A stretch of DNA of 7,696 bases from Campylobacterales bacterium (GCA_027038235.1 JALVXV010000267.1:1-7696), one strand, 5' to 3'. Shown: positions 1 through 6,611, numbered from the stretch's first letter. Program-made: numbers and translations. Notes: generated from the sequence alone by a model not told the origin.

Positions 1-146
1 CCTAAAAGTTCACAAGCTTGTAAAGCCATAGTTTTATCTATCAGATAGATAGGTTTACAAAATTTTTTTATCTTTTTATGGGCATTTAGTGCTATCTCAA
101 AACCGATACCATTTAGATCTCCTATGCTTATGGCAACCTTTTTCAA
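1..146 (-). CDS. pdxA: 4-hydroxythreonine-4-phosphate dehydrogenase PdxA, N-terminal part (partial)
   Basis: Only the first 48 codons are present and the gene continues past the left edge. The translation begins MKKVAISIGDLNGIGFEIAL and continues with a KPIYLID segment. The pattern AIS-x-GD-x-x-G-x-G-x-E is the first strand and glycine-rich turn of PdxA and closely resembles the Helicobacter-type protein. PdxA oxidises 4-phosphohydroxy-L-threonine with NAD(P)+ in the DXP-dependent route to pyridoxal phosphate, in the cytoplasm. I chose TTG at 146 because AAGGA (158-154) lies 7 nt upstream. An in-frame TTG at 152 would sit too close to that site. The gene follows yggS by 21 nt in the same direction, so it is the last visible gene of the operon. 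The metal-binding histidines and the C-terminal half are outside the window, so intactness cannot be judged. Confidence 0.88.
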   Translation of the reverse strand, partial: MKKVAISIGDLNGIGFEIALNAHKKIKKFCKPIYLIDKTMALQACELL

Positions 147-153
147 ATCCAAT

Positions 154-158
154 TCCTT
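154..158 (-). promoter_or_regulatory. Shine-Dalgarno that fixes the TTG start of pdxA
   Basis: AAGGA is 7 nt before TTG 146 and only 1 nt before the alternative in-frame TTG at 152. This decides the start in favour of 146, giving the N-terminus MKKVAIS usual for the family. Confidence 0.7.
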
Positions 159-167
159 TTTTTCAAC

Positions 168-845
168 TTATGCAATAGGGTTAAAGAGTAAAGAGCCAAG
201 TCTTAGCATATTGGAACCACATTTTATGGCTAGTTCAAAATCACCACTCATGCCCATAGAGCAAATCTCAGCTCCAAGTGGCTTTAAATCCTCAAAAATT
301 TTATAAGTAGTTTTAAAACTTTTTTCTATCTCTTTTTGGTTGTCGCTATGTGCTCCTATGCTCATCACACCCTTTAAGAGTAGATTTGGACACTCCTGTT
401 TGATTTGGTGATAGATCTCTTTAGCAACTTCAGGCATTACACCAGCTTTACTCTCCTCCTTTGCACTATTTATTTGCAAGAGAATAGGTACCTTTTTATC
501 GTTTTTCACCCTTTTATCTATTGCTAAGGCCAATTCAAAAGAGTCGCATGATTGTATTAAAGAGGGGCTTAGCTCTAAAAGGTGATTTATCTTATTTTTT
601 TGCACTCTACCTACAAAGTGCCACTCCAAAGGTAGATTTTGAAGTTCATTTGCTTTTTGCTTTAGATCTTGGACTTTATTTTCACCAAAGGCTCTTTGAC
701 CTACTTGATAAAGCTCTTGTATCTCTTTGCTTGTAACATATTTGCTTATCGCTACTAGTTTTATGATATTGTACTCATTTGTTTGAACTCTTGCCTTTTC
801 TATTTTTTGCAAAACTTCATCAAAATTTTTTTCATAATTTTTCAT
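168..845 (-). CDS. yggS: YggS/PROSC family pyridoxal phosphate homeostasis protein
   Basis: This is a 225-residue cytoplasmic protein of the YggS (UPF0001, PLPBP) family, at the usual family length of about 230. Visible signatures, numbered from the chosen start, are: the PLP-binding lysine K35 in LVAISKYV; FGENKVQ near 53-59; WHFVGRVQKNK at 75-85; SMGMSGDFELAI at 196-207; and a phosphate-binding GSNMLRLG at 210-217. The family is a single-domain fold type III PLP barrel with no established enzyme activity. It binds PLP and buffers B6 vitamers and amino/keto acid pools. An in-frame TTG at 851 would add two residues, but GGGAG (856-852) is correctly spaced (6 nt) only for ATG at 845. The gene lies 13 nt after rseP and 21 nt before pdxA, next to a B6 synthesis gene, which fits its role. 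Confidence 0.93.
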   Translation of the reverse strand: MKNYEKNFDEVLQKIEKARVQTNEYNIIKLVAISKYVTSKEIQELYQVGQRAFGENKVQDLKQKANELQNLPLEWHFVGRVQKNKINHLLELSPSLIQSCDSFELALAIDKRVKNDKKVPILLQINSAKEESKAGVMPEVAKEIYHQIKQECPNLLLKGVMSIGAHSDNQKEIEKSFKTTYKIFEDLKPLGAEICSMGMSGDFELAIKCGSNMLRLGSLLFNPIA

Positions 846-851
846 ATCCAA

Positions 852-856
852 CTCCC
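852..856 (-). promoter_or_regulatory. Shine-Dalgarno that fixes the ATG start of yggS
   Basis: GGGAG lies 6 nt before ATG 845 and directly abuts the in-frame TTG at 851, which therefore cannot be the start. The site falls between the rseP stop and yggS. Confidence 0.7.
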
Positions 857-858
857 AA

Positions 859-1923
859 TCAACTAAAAATTCTCATCAAGTCATTATAAGTAGAAAATAT
901 CATCAAAGAGATAAGTATCGCCCAACCTGCATAAGTTAGCCTATAAAGAGTCTTTTGACTAGGGGCTCTTTTTGCGATTATCTCATAGAGATTAAACATG
1001 ATATGACCACCATCAAGTGCAGGTATTGGTAAAAGGTTTAAGATACCTAAATTTACAGAAAAAAGTGCAGTAAAACCCAAAAGTGCTACTATGCCATTTG
1101 AAGCTACTTCAGAAGTTATCTTTACTATCGATATAACTCCTCCTATCTCTTTTGCAGGTACTACTCCTTGAAATATCTTTTCTATGCCTACGATGATAAA
1201 TTTTGAAGCTTTTATGGTCTCATTAAAAGCAAAAGATATAGACTCAAAAAATCCATATCTTTTTATATATGTCTTACCTAGAGGTAAGATGCCTATGATC
1301 TTCTTGTTTATCTCTTCTCCAAAGATATTTTTTGTCTTTTCTACTTTTGGTGTAATGAGTTTTTTTATAATTTTATTTTTTCTTTTTATTATGATACTAA
1401 GCTTACTGTTTGAATCTTTTATGATATTTTTAAGATCATCCCAACTCTCTATTTTTATACCATTTATAGATATGATTTTATCACCCTTTTGCAATTTTGC
1501 ATCAAAAGCAGCAGAGTTTTTATAGACCTCTCCAATTTGAGCAGTTAGTTTATGTACTCCAATATTTCCTATGATCATATACAAAAAAAATGCAAGTAAA
1601 AAGTTAGCAAATGGTCCTGCAAATAGTATGGCAATTCGCTGATAAGGGCTTTTAACATTGTAACTATCGCTATCTTGACTTACTTTTGTAGGATCTAAGT
1701 CATCTTGCCCTTTCATCCTAACAAAACCACCAATTAGTACAGGATAAAAGCTATAAAGAGTATCTCCTACTTTTTTAGAAAACCAAGGTTTATCTACTCC
1801 TATTGGCATACCCAAACCAAATTCCTCTACTTTTACCCCCATAGCTTTTGCTACAATAAAATGACCAAATTCATGAAAAATGATCAAGAAGGAGAGTACT
1901 AAAAATGCCACAAATGTACCCAT
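859..1923 (-). CDS. rseP: RseP-type site-2 zinc metalloprotease (M50) with one PDZ domain
   Basis: A 354-residue integral inner-membrane protease of the M50B family. The first membrane segment carries HEFGH (H17, E18, H21), the zinc ligands and catalytic Glu. GGFVRMKG at 65-72 is the conserved loop after the active-site helix. A single PDZ domain spans about 128-192 (QIGEVYKNSAAF, then GDKIISINGIKI). A late membrane segment holds NLLPIPALDGG, with N296 and the third zinc ligand D304. Another hydrophobic helix follows near the C-terminus. Family members cut substrates within the membrane after a first periplasmic cut. With one PDZ it resembles the roughly 350-residue forms rather than E. coli RseP (about 450 residues, two PDZ). 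The start is ATG 1923 with AGGAG at 1933-1929, and it shares one base with the pgsA stop (TAATG). Its substrate cannot be read from the window: no anti-sigma factor gene is nearby. Confidence 0.95.
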   Translation of the reverse strand: MGTFVAFLVLSFLIIFHEFGHFIVAKAMGVKVEEFGLGMPIGVDKPWFSKKVGDTLYSFYPVLIGGFVRMKGQDDLDPTKVSQDSDSYNVKSPYQRIAILFAGPFANFLLAFFLYMIIGNIGVHKLTAQIGEVYKNSAAFDAKLQKGDKIISINGIKIESWDDLKNIIKDSNSKLSIIIKRKNKIIKKLITPKVEKTKNIFGEEINKKIIGILPLGKTYIKRYGFFESISFAFNETIKASKFIIVGIEKIFQGVVPAKEIGGVISIVKITSEVASNGIVALLGFTALFSVNLGILNLLPIPALDGGHIMFNLYEIIAKRAPSQKTLYRLTYAGWAILISLMIFSTYNDLMRIFS

Positions 1924-2459
1924 TAACTCTCCTTTATATATCTATAAACATACTCAAACCCTGAGTATAGAGTAATTATGACAGCAAACCATAAAAGAGG
2001 TGTCGCATACAACCAATCCATCATCAAAAATCCAATAGCAATCATTTGCACTACTGTCTTTGTCTTTCCGATAAAGGAGGCTTTGATATTTTTACCCTCG
2101 CTTGCTAGTAAAACTCTAAGACCGGTAATAAAAAACTCTCTTACCAATATCAAAAATATAGCCCAAGGATTTGCCCTATCTATATACATAAGCCCTAAAA
2201 AAGCTGCTAAGATTAGCATCTTATCAGCAAGTGGATCTAAAATAGCTCCAAGCTTTGTCATCTGTTTCCATCTTCTAGCGATAAATCCATCAAAAAAGTC
2301 TGTTACACTAGCAAGTACAAAAAGAAGTGCAGCAAAATAGTCAAGCCAACTAGGGTGGATCCAAGTGAGTAAAGATGAGTTCCTATCTACTAAAAAAAAG
2401 AACATCATAGGAGCCATCAAAACTCTTAAAATTGCTAAAGCATTAGGAAGATTTACCAT
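1923..2459 (-). CDS. pgsA: CDP-diacylglycerol--glycerol-3-phosphate 3-phosphatidyltransferase
   Basis: PgsA joins CDP-diacylglycerol and glycerol-3-phosphate to give phosphatidylglycerol phosphate, the committed step to phosphatidylglycerol and cardiolipin, in the inner membrane. The 178-residue protein has the complete CDP-alcohol phosphotransferase signature D-x2-DG-x2-AR-x8-G-x3-D-x3-D at D54, D57, G58, A61, R62, G71, D75 and D79. It also has several hydrophobic helices (about 8-24, 38-53, 82-98, 101-117, 130-170). The N-terminal NLPNALAILRV segment is typical of PgsA rather than phosphatidylserine synthase. The ATG at 2459 overlaps the upstream reductase stop by one base (TAATG), and the same arrangement is repeated at the junction with rseP. 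No Shine-Dalgarno is placed at a normal distance, so expression probably depends on translational coupling. Pairing of pgsA with rseP is, from memory, also seen in Campylobacter. Confidence 0.95.
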   Translation of the reverse strand: MVNLPNALAILRVLMAPMMFFFLVDRNSSLLTWIHPSWLDYFAALLFVLASVTDFFDGFIARRWKQMTKLGAILDPLADKMLILAAFLGLMYIDRANPWAIFLILVREFFITGLRVLLASEGKNIKASFIGKTKTVVQMIAIGFLMMDWLYATPLLWFAVIITLYSGFEYVYRYIKES

Positions 2460-3244
2460 TATTTAAAAGTTGTCCCACCATCAATAATAAGTGTTTGACC
2501 AGTTATCCAATCAGCCTTTTCACTACACAAAAACAGACATGCTCCAGCTAAATCTTTTGGCTCCCCCATCCTTCCAAGAGGTGATAGTTCTACAACTTTT
2601 TGTTTGACCTCCTCATAGTTGGTAAAGGCTTTTAAAGCATCTGTATCTATAGGTCCTCCACTAACAGCATTTACTCTTATACCCATACTTCCAAGTTCAG
2701 CTGCTGCATATCTTACCATAGCCTCAACCGCAGCTTTATTTGTTCCATGACCAGCATAATTTTCTATATAGACAAGGTTGCCTGTGCTACTTATGGAGAT
2801 GATGCTACCTCCTCCAGCTTTTTCTATCCTTTTTGCTGCCTCTTGGGCTCCTATAACAAATGCAACAACAGTTGCAGTGTAGATGTTATTTAGTCCTCTT
2901 GGTTTTAGTCTCATAAATTTTCCATATCCTCCAACGACTGCACGACCAGAGATGATAGCATTTGATATAAAAAAGTTTATCTCATTAAAATCTTCATCGA
3001 TTTGTTTAAAAACCTCTTTGTAAGTTTCAGGCTCAAGTATATTTAGCTGGTAGTATCTAGCCTTTATATGATAATTTTTTTCCAAATCCTCAGCTATCTT
3101 TTTAGCCTCCTCTTCATTTGAGTGATAGGTAAAAGCTACATTGGCTCCAGCTTCAGCAAACTCATAAACTATAGCTTTTCCTATCCCCCTTGTTCCTCCA
3201 CTTATGACTAAAGTTTTTCCCTCTATGCTACTTTGTACACTCAC
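2459..3244 (-). CDS. fabL: FabL-type enoyl-[acyl-carrier-protein] reductase (SDR superfamily)
   Basis: A 261-residue Rossmann-fold protein with the NAD(P)-binding turn SGGTRGIG at 15-22. Classical SDRs use Y-x3-K, but here the pair is Y163 and K170 (ENYAGHGTNK, Y-x6-K), the spacing of enoyl-ACP reductases. The segments YIENYAGHG, VNAVSGGPIDTDALKAF, GRMGEPKDL and KADWITGQTLIIDGG align well from memory with Bacillus subtilis FabL rather than with FabI or FabG. The expected reaction is NADPH-dependent reduction of trans-2-enoyl-ACP to acyl-ACP, the last step of each elongation round, in the cytoplasm. The start is GTG 3244, with AAGGA (3257-3253) 8 nt upstream inside the end of dapA. The gene is 2 nt after dapA and overlaps pgsA by 1 nt. 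Campylobacterota often also carry FabI, so it may be a second enoyl reductase or act on another enoyl substrate. The family call is firm and the exact substrate is inferred. Confidence 0.8.
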   Translation of the reverse strand: MSVQSSIEGKTLVISGGTRGIGKAIVYEFAEAGANVAFTYHSNEEEAKKIAEDLEKNYHIKARYYQLNILEPETYKEVFKQIDEDFNEINFFISNAIISGRAVVGGYGKFMRLKPRGLNNIYTATVVAFVIGAQEAAKRIEKAGGGSIISISSTGNLVYIENYAGHGTNKAAVEAMVRYAAAELGSMGIRVNAVSGGPIDTDALKAFTNYEEVKQKVVELSPLGRMGEPKDLAGACLFLCSEKADWITGQTLIIDGGTTFK

Positions 3245-3246
3245 TT

Positions 3247-4137
3247 TTAAAATCCTTCTATATCAAATTGTGTCATTACTTTTTCAATTTTTACTAAGTT
3301 TTTATTGCTCGGCATTGTCAAAGGAAGTCTATACTCCAATGTATCAATAAGCCCTGCTATATACATCGCTGCTTTTATTGGTATAGGGTTGCTCTCTATA
3401 AAAAGTACTTTATTTAGATTATAAAGCTTATCATTTATCTCTTTAGCCTTTTCAAAATTGCCCTCCAAAGCACTATGTACCAACTCACTTTTTAACTTTG
3501 GTAATAAATTTGCAGTCACAGAAATGATACCTTTTGCTCCATTTGCAAGCATTGGATAATCTATTGCATCATCGCCACAAAATAGGCTAAGAGCAGGTCT
3601 TTGACTAAGCAGTTCTATAGCTCTATCAACTGAGCCTGTTGCCTCTTTTATGGCAAAAATTCCCGGCACATCATCAAAAAGTCTAAAAACAGTCTCTGGG
3701 AGCAAATCCACCCCTGTTCTACTTGGTACATTGTATAAAACCAAAGGAATTTCTACTGCATTTGCTATGGTTTTATAGTGTTGATATAGTCCCTCTTGAG
3801 TTGGTTTATTGTAGTATGGTGTAACAGATAATATACCATCAGCTCCTTGAAGTTCAGCAAACTTTGCCAAATCAACAGCTTCATGAGTAGCATTGCTTCC
3901 TGCACCTGCAAGAACCTTTACATCGCTATCTTTACAAGTTGCAGCAGCTATTTCTATACATCTTTTGTGTTCAACATGAGAAAGAGTAGCACTCTCTCCT
4001 GTAGTTCCAACAGGCACTACTACATCAATGCCATTTTTTATCTGTCTTTTTATAAGTTTCTCATAGGCTACTTCATCAAGTTTTCCATCTTTAAATGGTG
4101 TGATAAGTGCAGTCATGGCACCTTGGAAATATTTCAT
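3247..4137 (-). CDS. dapA: 4-hydroxy-tetrahydrodipicolinate synthase
   Basis: DapA condenses pyruvate with aspartate-4-semialdehyde, the first committed step to diaminopimelate (peptidoglycan) and lysine, in the cytoplasm. The 296-residue TIM-barrel protein is of normal length and all key residues are visible: GTTGE at 45-49; the tyrosine of the proton relay (Y108/Y109 in TPYYNKP); Y135 in VLYNVPSRTG with R140; and the Schiff-base lysine K164 in FAIKEATGS. GGDD-like CGDD at 187-190 and the GAKGIISVTAN segment (200-210) also match DapA over N-acetylneuraminate lyase. The ATG at 4137 overlaps the upstream peptidase stop by 4 nt (ATGA) and has AAGGA at 4148-4144. The order pyrD, M16 peptidase, dapA, reductase is, from memory, the same as in Campylobacter jejuni. 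Confidence 0.97.
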   Translation of the reverse strand: MKYFQGAMTALITPFKDGKLDEVAYEKLIKRQIKNGIDVVVPVGTTGESATLSHVEHKRCIEIAAATCKDSDVKVLAGAGSNATHEAVDLAKFAELQGADGILSVTPYYNKPTQEGLYQHYKTIANAVEIPLVLYNVPSRTGVDLLPETVFRLFDDVPGIFAIKEATGSVDRAIELLSQRPALSLFCGDDAIDYPMLANGAKGIISVTANLLPKLKSELVHSALEGNFEKAKEINDKLYNLNKVLFIESNPIPIKAAMYIAGLIDTLEYRLPLTMPSNKNLVKIEKVMTQFDIEGF

Positions 4138-5438
4138 TTTTCATCCTTTAAAATTATCGAAGTTAAATTTTTTCTATCAAAATAACTATTTGCTACCTCT
4201 TTTATCCTCTCAATCGTTAAAGCATTGATATTATCTTCATACTCCAAAAGAGGTTTTATATCACCTCTTGCAAGATAGCTACCATATAGATTTGCTACAC
4301 TAGAAGAGCTCTCTAGTGAATATATAAAGTCCGCTTTTGTATTGGTCTTTATCTTTTCAAGCTCCTTTTTTGTAACTTTTCCCTCTCTTATCTTTTCTAT
4401 CTCTTTTAATATCTCTTTTTTTACCACTTCACCCTTGATACTTGGATTGCAAACTGCTATGATGATAAAAAGTCCAGGGTATCTCTCCTCCATATTATAT
4501 GCAAATATTTGATTTGCCAATCTCTTTTTATCTATAAGATTTTTTATAAGTCTGCTACTTTTTCCTCTACTTAAAAGCTCACCTATAGCTGAAAGTGCTA
4601 CTTGGTCTTTATCCTTAAAATCAGGTATATGATAGGCAAGAGCCACCATTTCAACTTGAGATTTTTTATGGATTATGATATTTTTTTCACCATCTTGTGG
4701 TGGTTCAACTTGGTGAGATCTTTTTATCTTTTTTTTATTTTTTATCTCTCCAAAATATTTTTCACTCTCTTTAAAGAGTATATCAGGTTCAATATCTCCT
4801 GCTACTACAATGATAGCATTTTTTGGTTGATAATAGATCTTGTGAAAATCTTTTATATCATTTATAGTCCAATTTTTTATATCATTTACAAAGCCTATAG
4901 GTGTCCAGTGATATGAGTTATAAAGATAGGCATTGTTAAAGAGTCTAAAGTAGAGATAACCCATAGGGGAATTATCAGTCCTCCAATATCTCTCCTCTAA
5001 TACCACCTTTCTCTCTGTTTGAAACTCCTCATCTTTTAAATTTAGGTTTGCCATAAGTTCAGCAAATAGCTCTAAAGATTTAGAAAGATTTTTGGAGCTA
5101 CTTTTTATAAAGTAGTGTGTAAAATCAAATCCAGTAGATGCATTATTTACTCCGCCATAGCTTTTAACAATTTTGTCAAACTCACCAGCTTTTAAATGTT
5201 TGGTAGATTTAAAATTTAAGTGTTCAAGCATGTGGGCTATGCCACTTTTGCCCATTATCTCATCACCACTTCCTACTTTATAGTATATATCAGTAGTTAT
5301 GACATTTGAGCCTTTGTTTATAGGTATAGCGACCACTTCAAGTCCATTTTTTAATGTTTTTGTATAATATTTTGGCAGGGTGTTTCCCATCAATACTCCT
5401 ATTGTAAATATCATAAAAAGTAAAACTCTTTTTATCAT
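4134..5438 (-). CDS. Periplasmic M16 family zinc peptidase (pitrilysin / processing-peptidase type)
   Basis: A 434-residue protein made of two M16 domains, the size of bacterial processing-peptidase-like proteins. Residues 1-18 are basic then hydrophobic (KRVLLFMIFTIGVLMG) and look like a Sec signal. No lipobox cysteine follows, so it is probably periplasmic. The inverted zinc motif HxxEH is intact at H69-M-L-E72-H73, and the third ligand is E149 in VVLEER, 76 residues on. The sequence YQPKNAIIVVAGDI (203-216) closes the first domain. The second, inactive-type domain carries the RGKSSRLIKNLI segment (291-302). The catalytic residues suggest an active endopeptidase; the natural substrate is unknown. 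The start is ATG 5438 with GGAG at 5447-5444. It overlaps pyrD by 4 nt (ATGA) and dapA by 4 nt. The position between pyrD and dapA is conserved in relatives but does not reveal its target. Confidence 0.92.
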   Translation of the reverse strand: MIKRVLLFMIFTIGVLMGNTLPKYYTKTLKNGLEVVAIPINKGSNVITTDIYYKVGSGDEIMGKSGIAHMLEHLNFKSTKHLKAGEFDKIVKSYGGVNNASTGFDFTHYFIKSSSKNLSKSLELFAELMANLNLKDEEFQTERKVVLEERYWRTDNSPMGYLYFRLFNNAYLYNSYHWTPIGFVNDIKNWTINDIKDFHKIYYQPKNAIIVVAGDIEPDILFKESEKYFGEIKNKKKIKRSHQVEPPQDGEKNIIIHKKSQVEMVALAYHIPDFKDKDQVALSAIGELLSRGKSSRLIKNLIDKKRLANQIFAYNMEERYPGLFIIIAVCNPSIKGEVVKKEILKEIEKIREGKVTKKELEKIKTNTKADFIYSLESSSSVANLYGSYLARGDIKPLLEYEDNINALTIERIKEVANSYFDRKNLTSIILKDEK

Positions 5439-6502
5439 CTCTTCTCCAAATCAGCTCCAATAGCTTCACCAATATGGCTAAAACCATCCTCTTTTAATAG
5501 TTTTATGATGCCTCTATTTATATCCTCTATCACTTTTGGGCCTTGAAATATAAATGAGCTATAGATTTGAACCAATGAGGCTCCTATTTTTATCCTCTTA
5601 TATGCCTCATCAGGTGAGGATATGCCACCTACACTTATAAGAGTAATTTTACCAAATAATTCTTTTGAGAGACTTTTAAAAAAGTTATAACTCTTTTGTT
5701 TTAATACTTCTCCACTAATACCTCCAAAATCTTTTGCATTTGCCAACAAGGAGTAATCTATGGTGGTATTTGTAGCTATGATACCCTTTGCTCCATGATT
5801 TAGAGCTACATTTGAGATAGATAGTGCCTGTTTTATACTCATATCAGGAGCAATTTTTAAAAATATGGGCTTTTTTGTCCTTTTTAAAGCTAGATCAAAT
5901 AGAGCCTTTATAAACTCCTCATTTTGCAAATCTCTTAGACCTTTTGTGTTTGGTGAAGAGATATTGATCACTAAATAATCAGCCAAATCCTTAAATCTAT
6001 CTATCAATACAGCATAATCCTCTATAGCATCTTTTAGAGGTGTTACTTTATTTTTTCCTATATTTGCACCAAGTGGAATAGTATAGGGATAGAGTTTTGA
6101 AACTCTTTTGCTTATCTCTTGCATTCCATCATTATTAAACCCCATAGCATTTTGCAAAGAGTTAAACTCAGGGTATCTAAAAAGTCTTGGTTTTGGGTTG
6201 CCACTTTGTGGTTTTGGAGTGAGTGTGCCATACTCTATATGACCAAAACCTAAGCTACTTAGGGTTTTTATCATGGTAGCATTTTTATCAAATCCAGCAG
6301 CAAGTCCTACAGGGTTTAAAAAATCTATCCCCTCTATATTTTGTCTTATGCTCTCATCTGTTATGAAGTGCTTTTTTGCATAAATACTAAGCATAAAAGG
6401 TGATACAAAAGGGGCATATCTAAAAATGAACTCTGCTAAATTATGTGCATTTTCAGGCTCAAGCTTAAATAGTATCTTCTTAATATTTTGATAATCAACC
6501 AT
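5435..6502 (-). CDS. pyrD: Dihydroorotate dehydrogenase (quinone), class 2
   Basis: PyrD oxidises dihydroorotate to orotate with FMN and passes electrons to membrane quinone, the fourth step of pyrimidine synthesis. The 355-residue protein has the class 2 layout: an N-terminal helical extension of about 45 residues for membrane contact (with the LEPENAHNLA segment), then the FMN barrel. Visible motifs are: NPVGLAAGFDKN at 63-74; YGTLTPKPQ at 91-99; NAMGFNNDG at 118-126; NISSPNTKGLR at 180-190, with catalytic S183 (Ser marks class 2; class 1 has Cys) and ligands N180 and N185; KIAPD at 216-220; and GGISGEVL and VGGISSPDEAY near the FMN phosphate. ATG 6502 is preferred over TTG 6505 because AGAGG (6513-6509) lies 6 nt before the ATG. 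It is the first gene of the leftward operon, about 20 nt from its predicted transcription start. Confidence 0.97.
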   Translation of the reverse strand: MVDYQNIKKILFKLEPENAHNLAEFIFRYAPFVSPFMLSIYAKKHFITDESIRQNIEGIDFLNPVGLAAGFDKNATMIKTLSSLGFGHIEYGTLTPKPQSGNPKPRLFRYPEFNSLQNAMGFNNDGMQEISKRVSKLYPYTIPLGANIGKNKVTPLKDAIEDYAVLIDRFKDLADYLVINISSPNTKGLRDLQNEEFIKALFDLALKRTKKPIFLKIAPDMSIKQALSISNVALNHGAKGIIATNTTIDYSLLANAKDFGGISGEVLKQKSYNFFKSLSKELFGKITLISVGGISSPDEAYKRIKIGASLVQIYSSFIFQGPKVIEDINRGIIKLLKEDGFSHIGEAIGADLEKR

Positions 6503-6528
6503 CAAAAACCTCTTTGTAATTTAAAAAC

Positions 6529-6534
6529 ATTATA
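6529..6534 (-). promoter_or_regulatory. Predicted -10 box of the pyrD operon promoter
   Basis: On the minus strand the box reads TATAAT, preceded by a T-rich run (GTTTTTTG) and with no recognisable -35. This is the usual sigma-70 promoter style of Campylobacterota. It would start transcription near 6522, giving a leader of about 20 nt before the pyrD ATG with AGAGG inside it. No operator or attenuator hairpin is visible in that short leader. It is the only good promoter seen for the whole leftward gene run. Confidence 0.68.
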
Positions 6535-6554
6535 CAAAAAACTCCCTTAAGTAT

Positions 6555-6563
6555 TGGTATAAT
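6555..6563 (+). promoter_or_regulatory. Predicted extended -10 promoter of the small membrane-protein gene
   Basis: The plus strand reads TGGTATAAT, a perfect TATAAT with the TGn extension and no matching -35 hexamer 17 nt upstream. Transcription would start near 6570, giving a leader of about 47 nt. It points away from the pyrD promoter, and the two -10 boxes are only 23 nt apart, so the two RNA polymerase sites would overlap and may compete. Confidence 0.62.
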
Positions 6564-6607
6564 ATAAGCTTATTAGATGTACAATAACAGATGAATTTTC
6601 TCTTTTT

Positions 6608-6611
6608 GGAG
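6608..6611 (+). promoter_or_regulatory. Shine-Dalgarno of the small membrane-protein gene
   Basis: GGAG sits 5 nt before ATG 6617, within TTTTTGGAGTTTTAATG. This good site, with an upstream promoter, is the main reason to believe the short gene that follows is translated. Confidence 0.7.

Noticed and set aside
124..2340. Plus-strand open frames at 124-306, 521-736, 1184-1525 and 1978-2340
   Set aside because: They lie opposite pdxA/yggS, rseP and pgsA, whose motifs are intact. They show low-complexity Phe/Ile/Ser-rich translations and no convincing promoter or ribosome site.
4494..4499. TATAAT on the minus strand inside the M16 gene as an internal promoter for dapA
   Set aside because: It lies in conserved coding sequence (AYNMEERYPG), some 360 nt before dapA, and lacks the T-rich run or TGn of the two better promoters. 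It is likely a codon coincidence.
3847..4916. Plus-strand open frames at 3847-4185 and 4602-4916
   Set aside because: They are antisense to dapA and the M16 peptidase. Their composition is that of reversed Lys/Glu-rich codons, with no family resemblance.
6570..6587. TTATT/AATAA inverted repeat in the leader of the small gene as a regulatory hairpin
   Set aside because: Only five A-T pairs around an 8-nt loop, too weak to expect a stable structure in AT-rich DNA.
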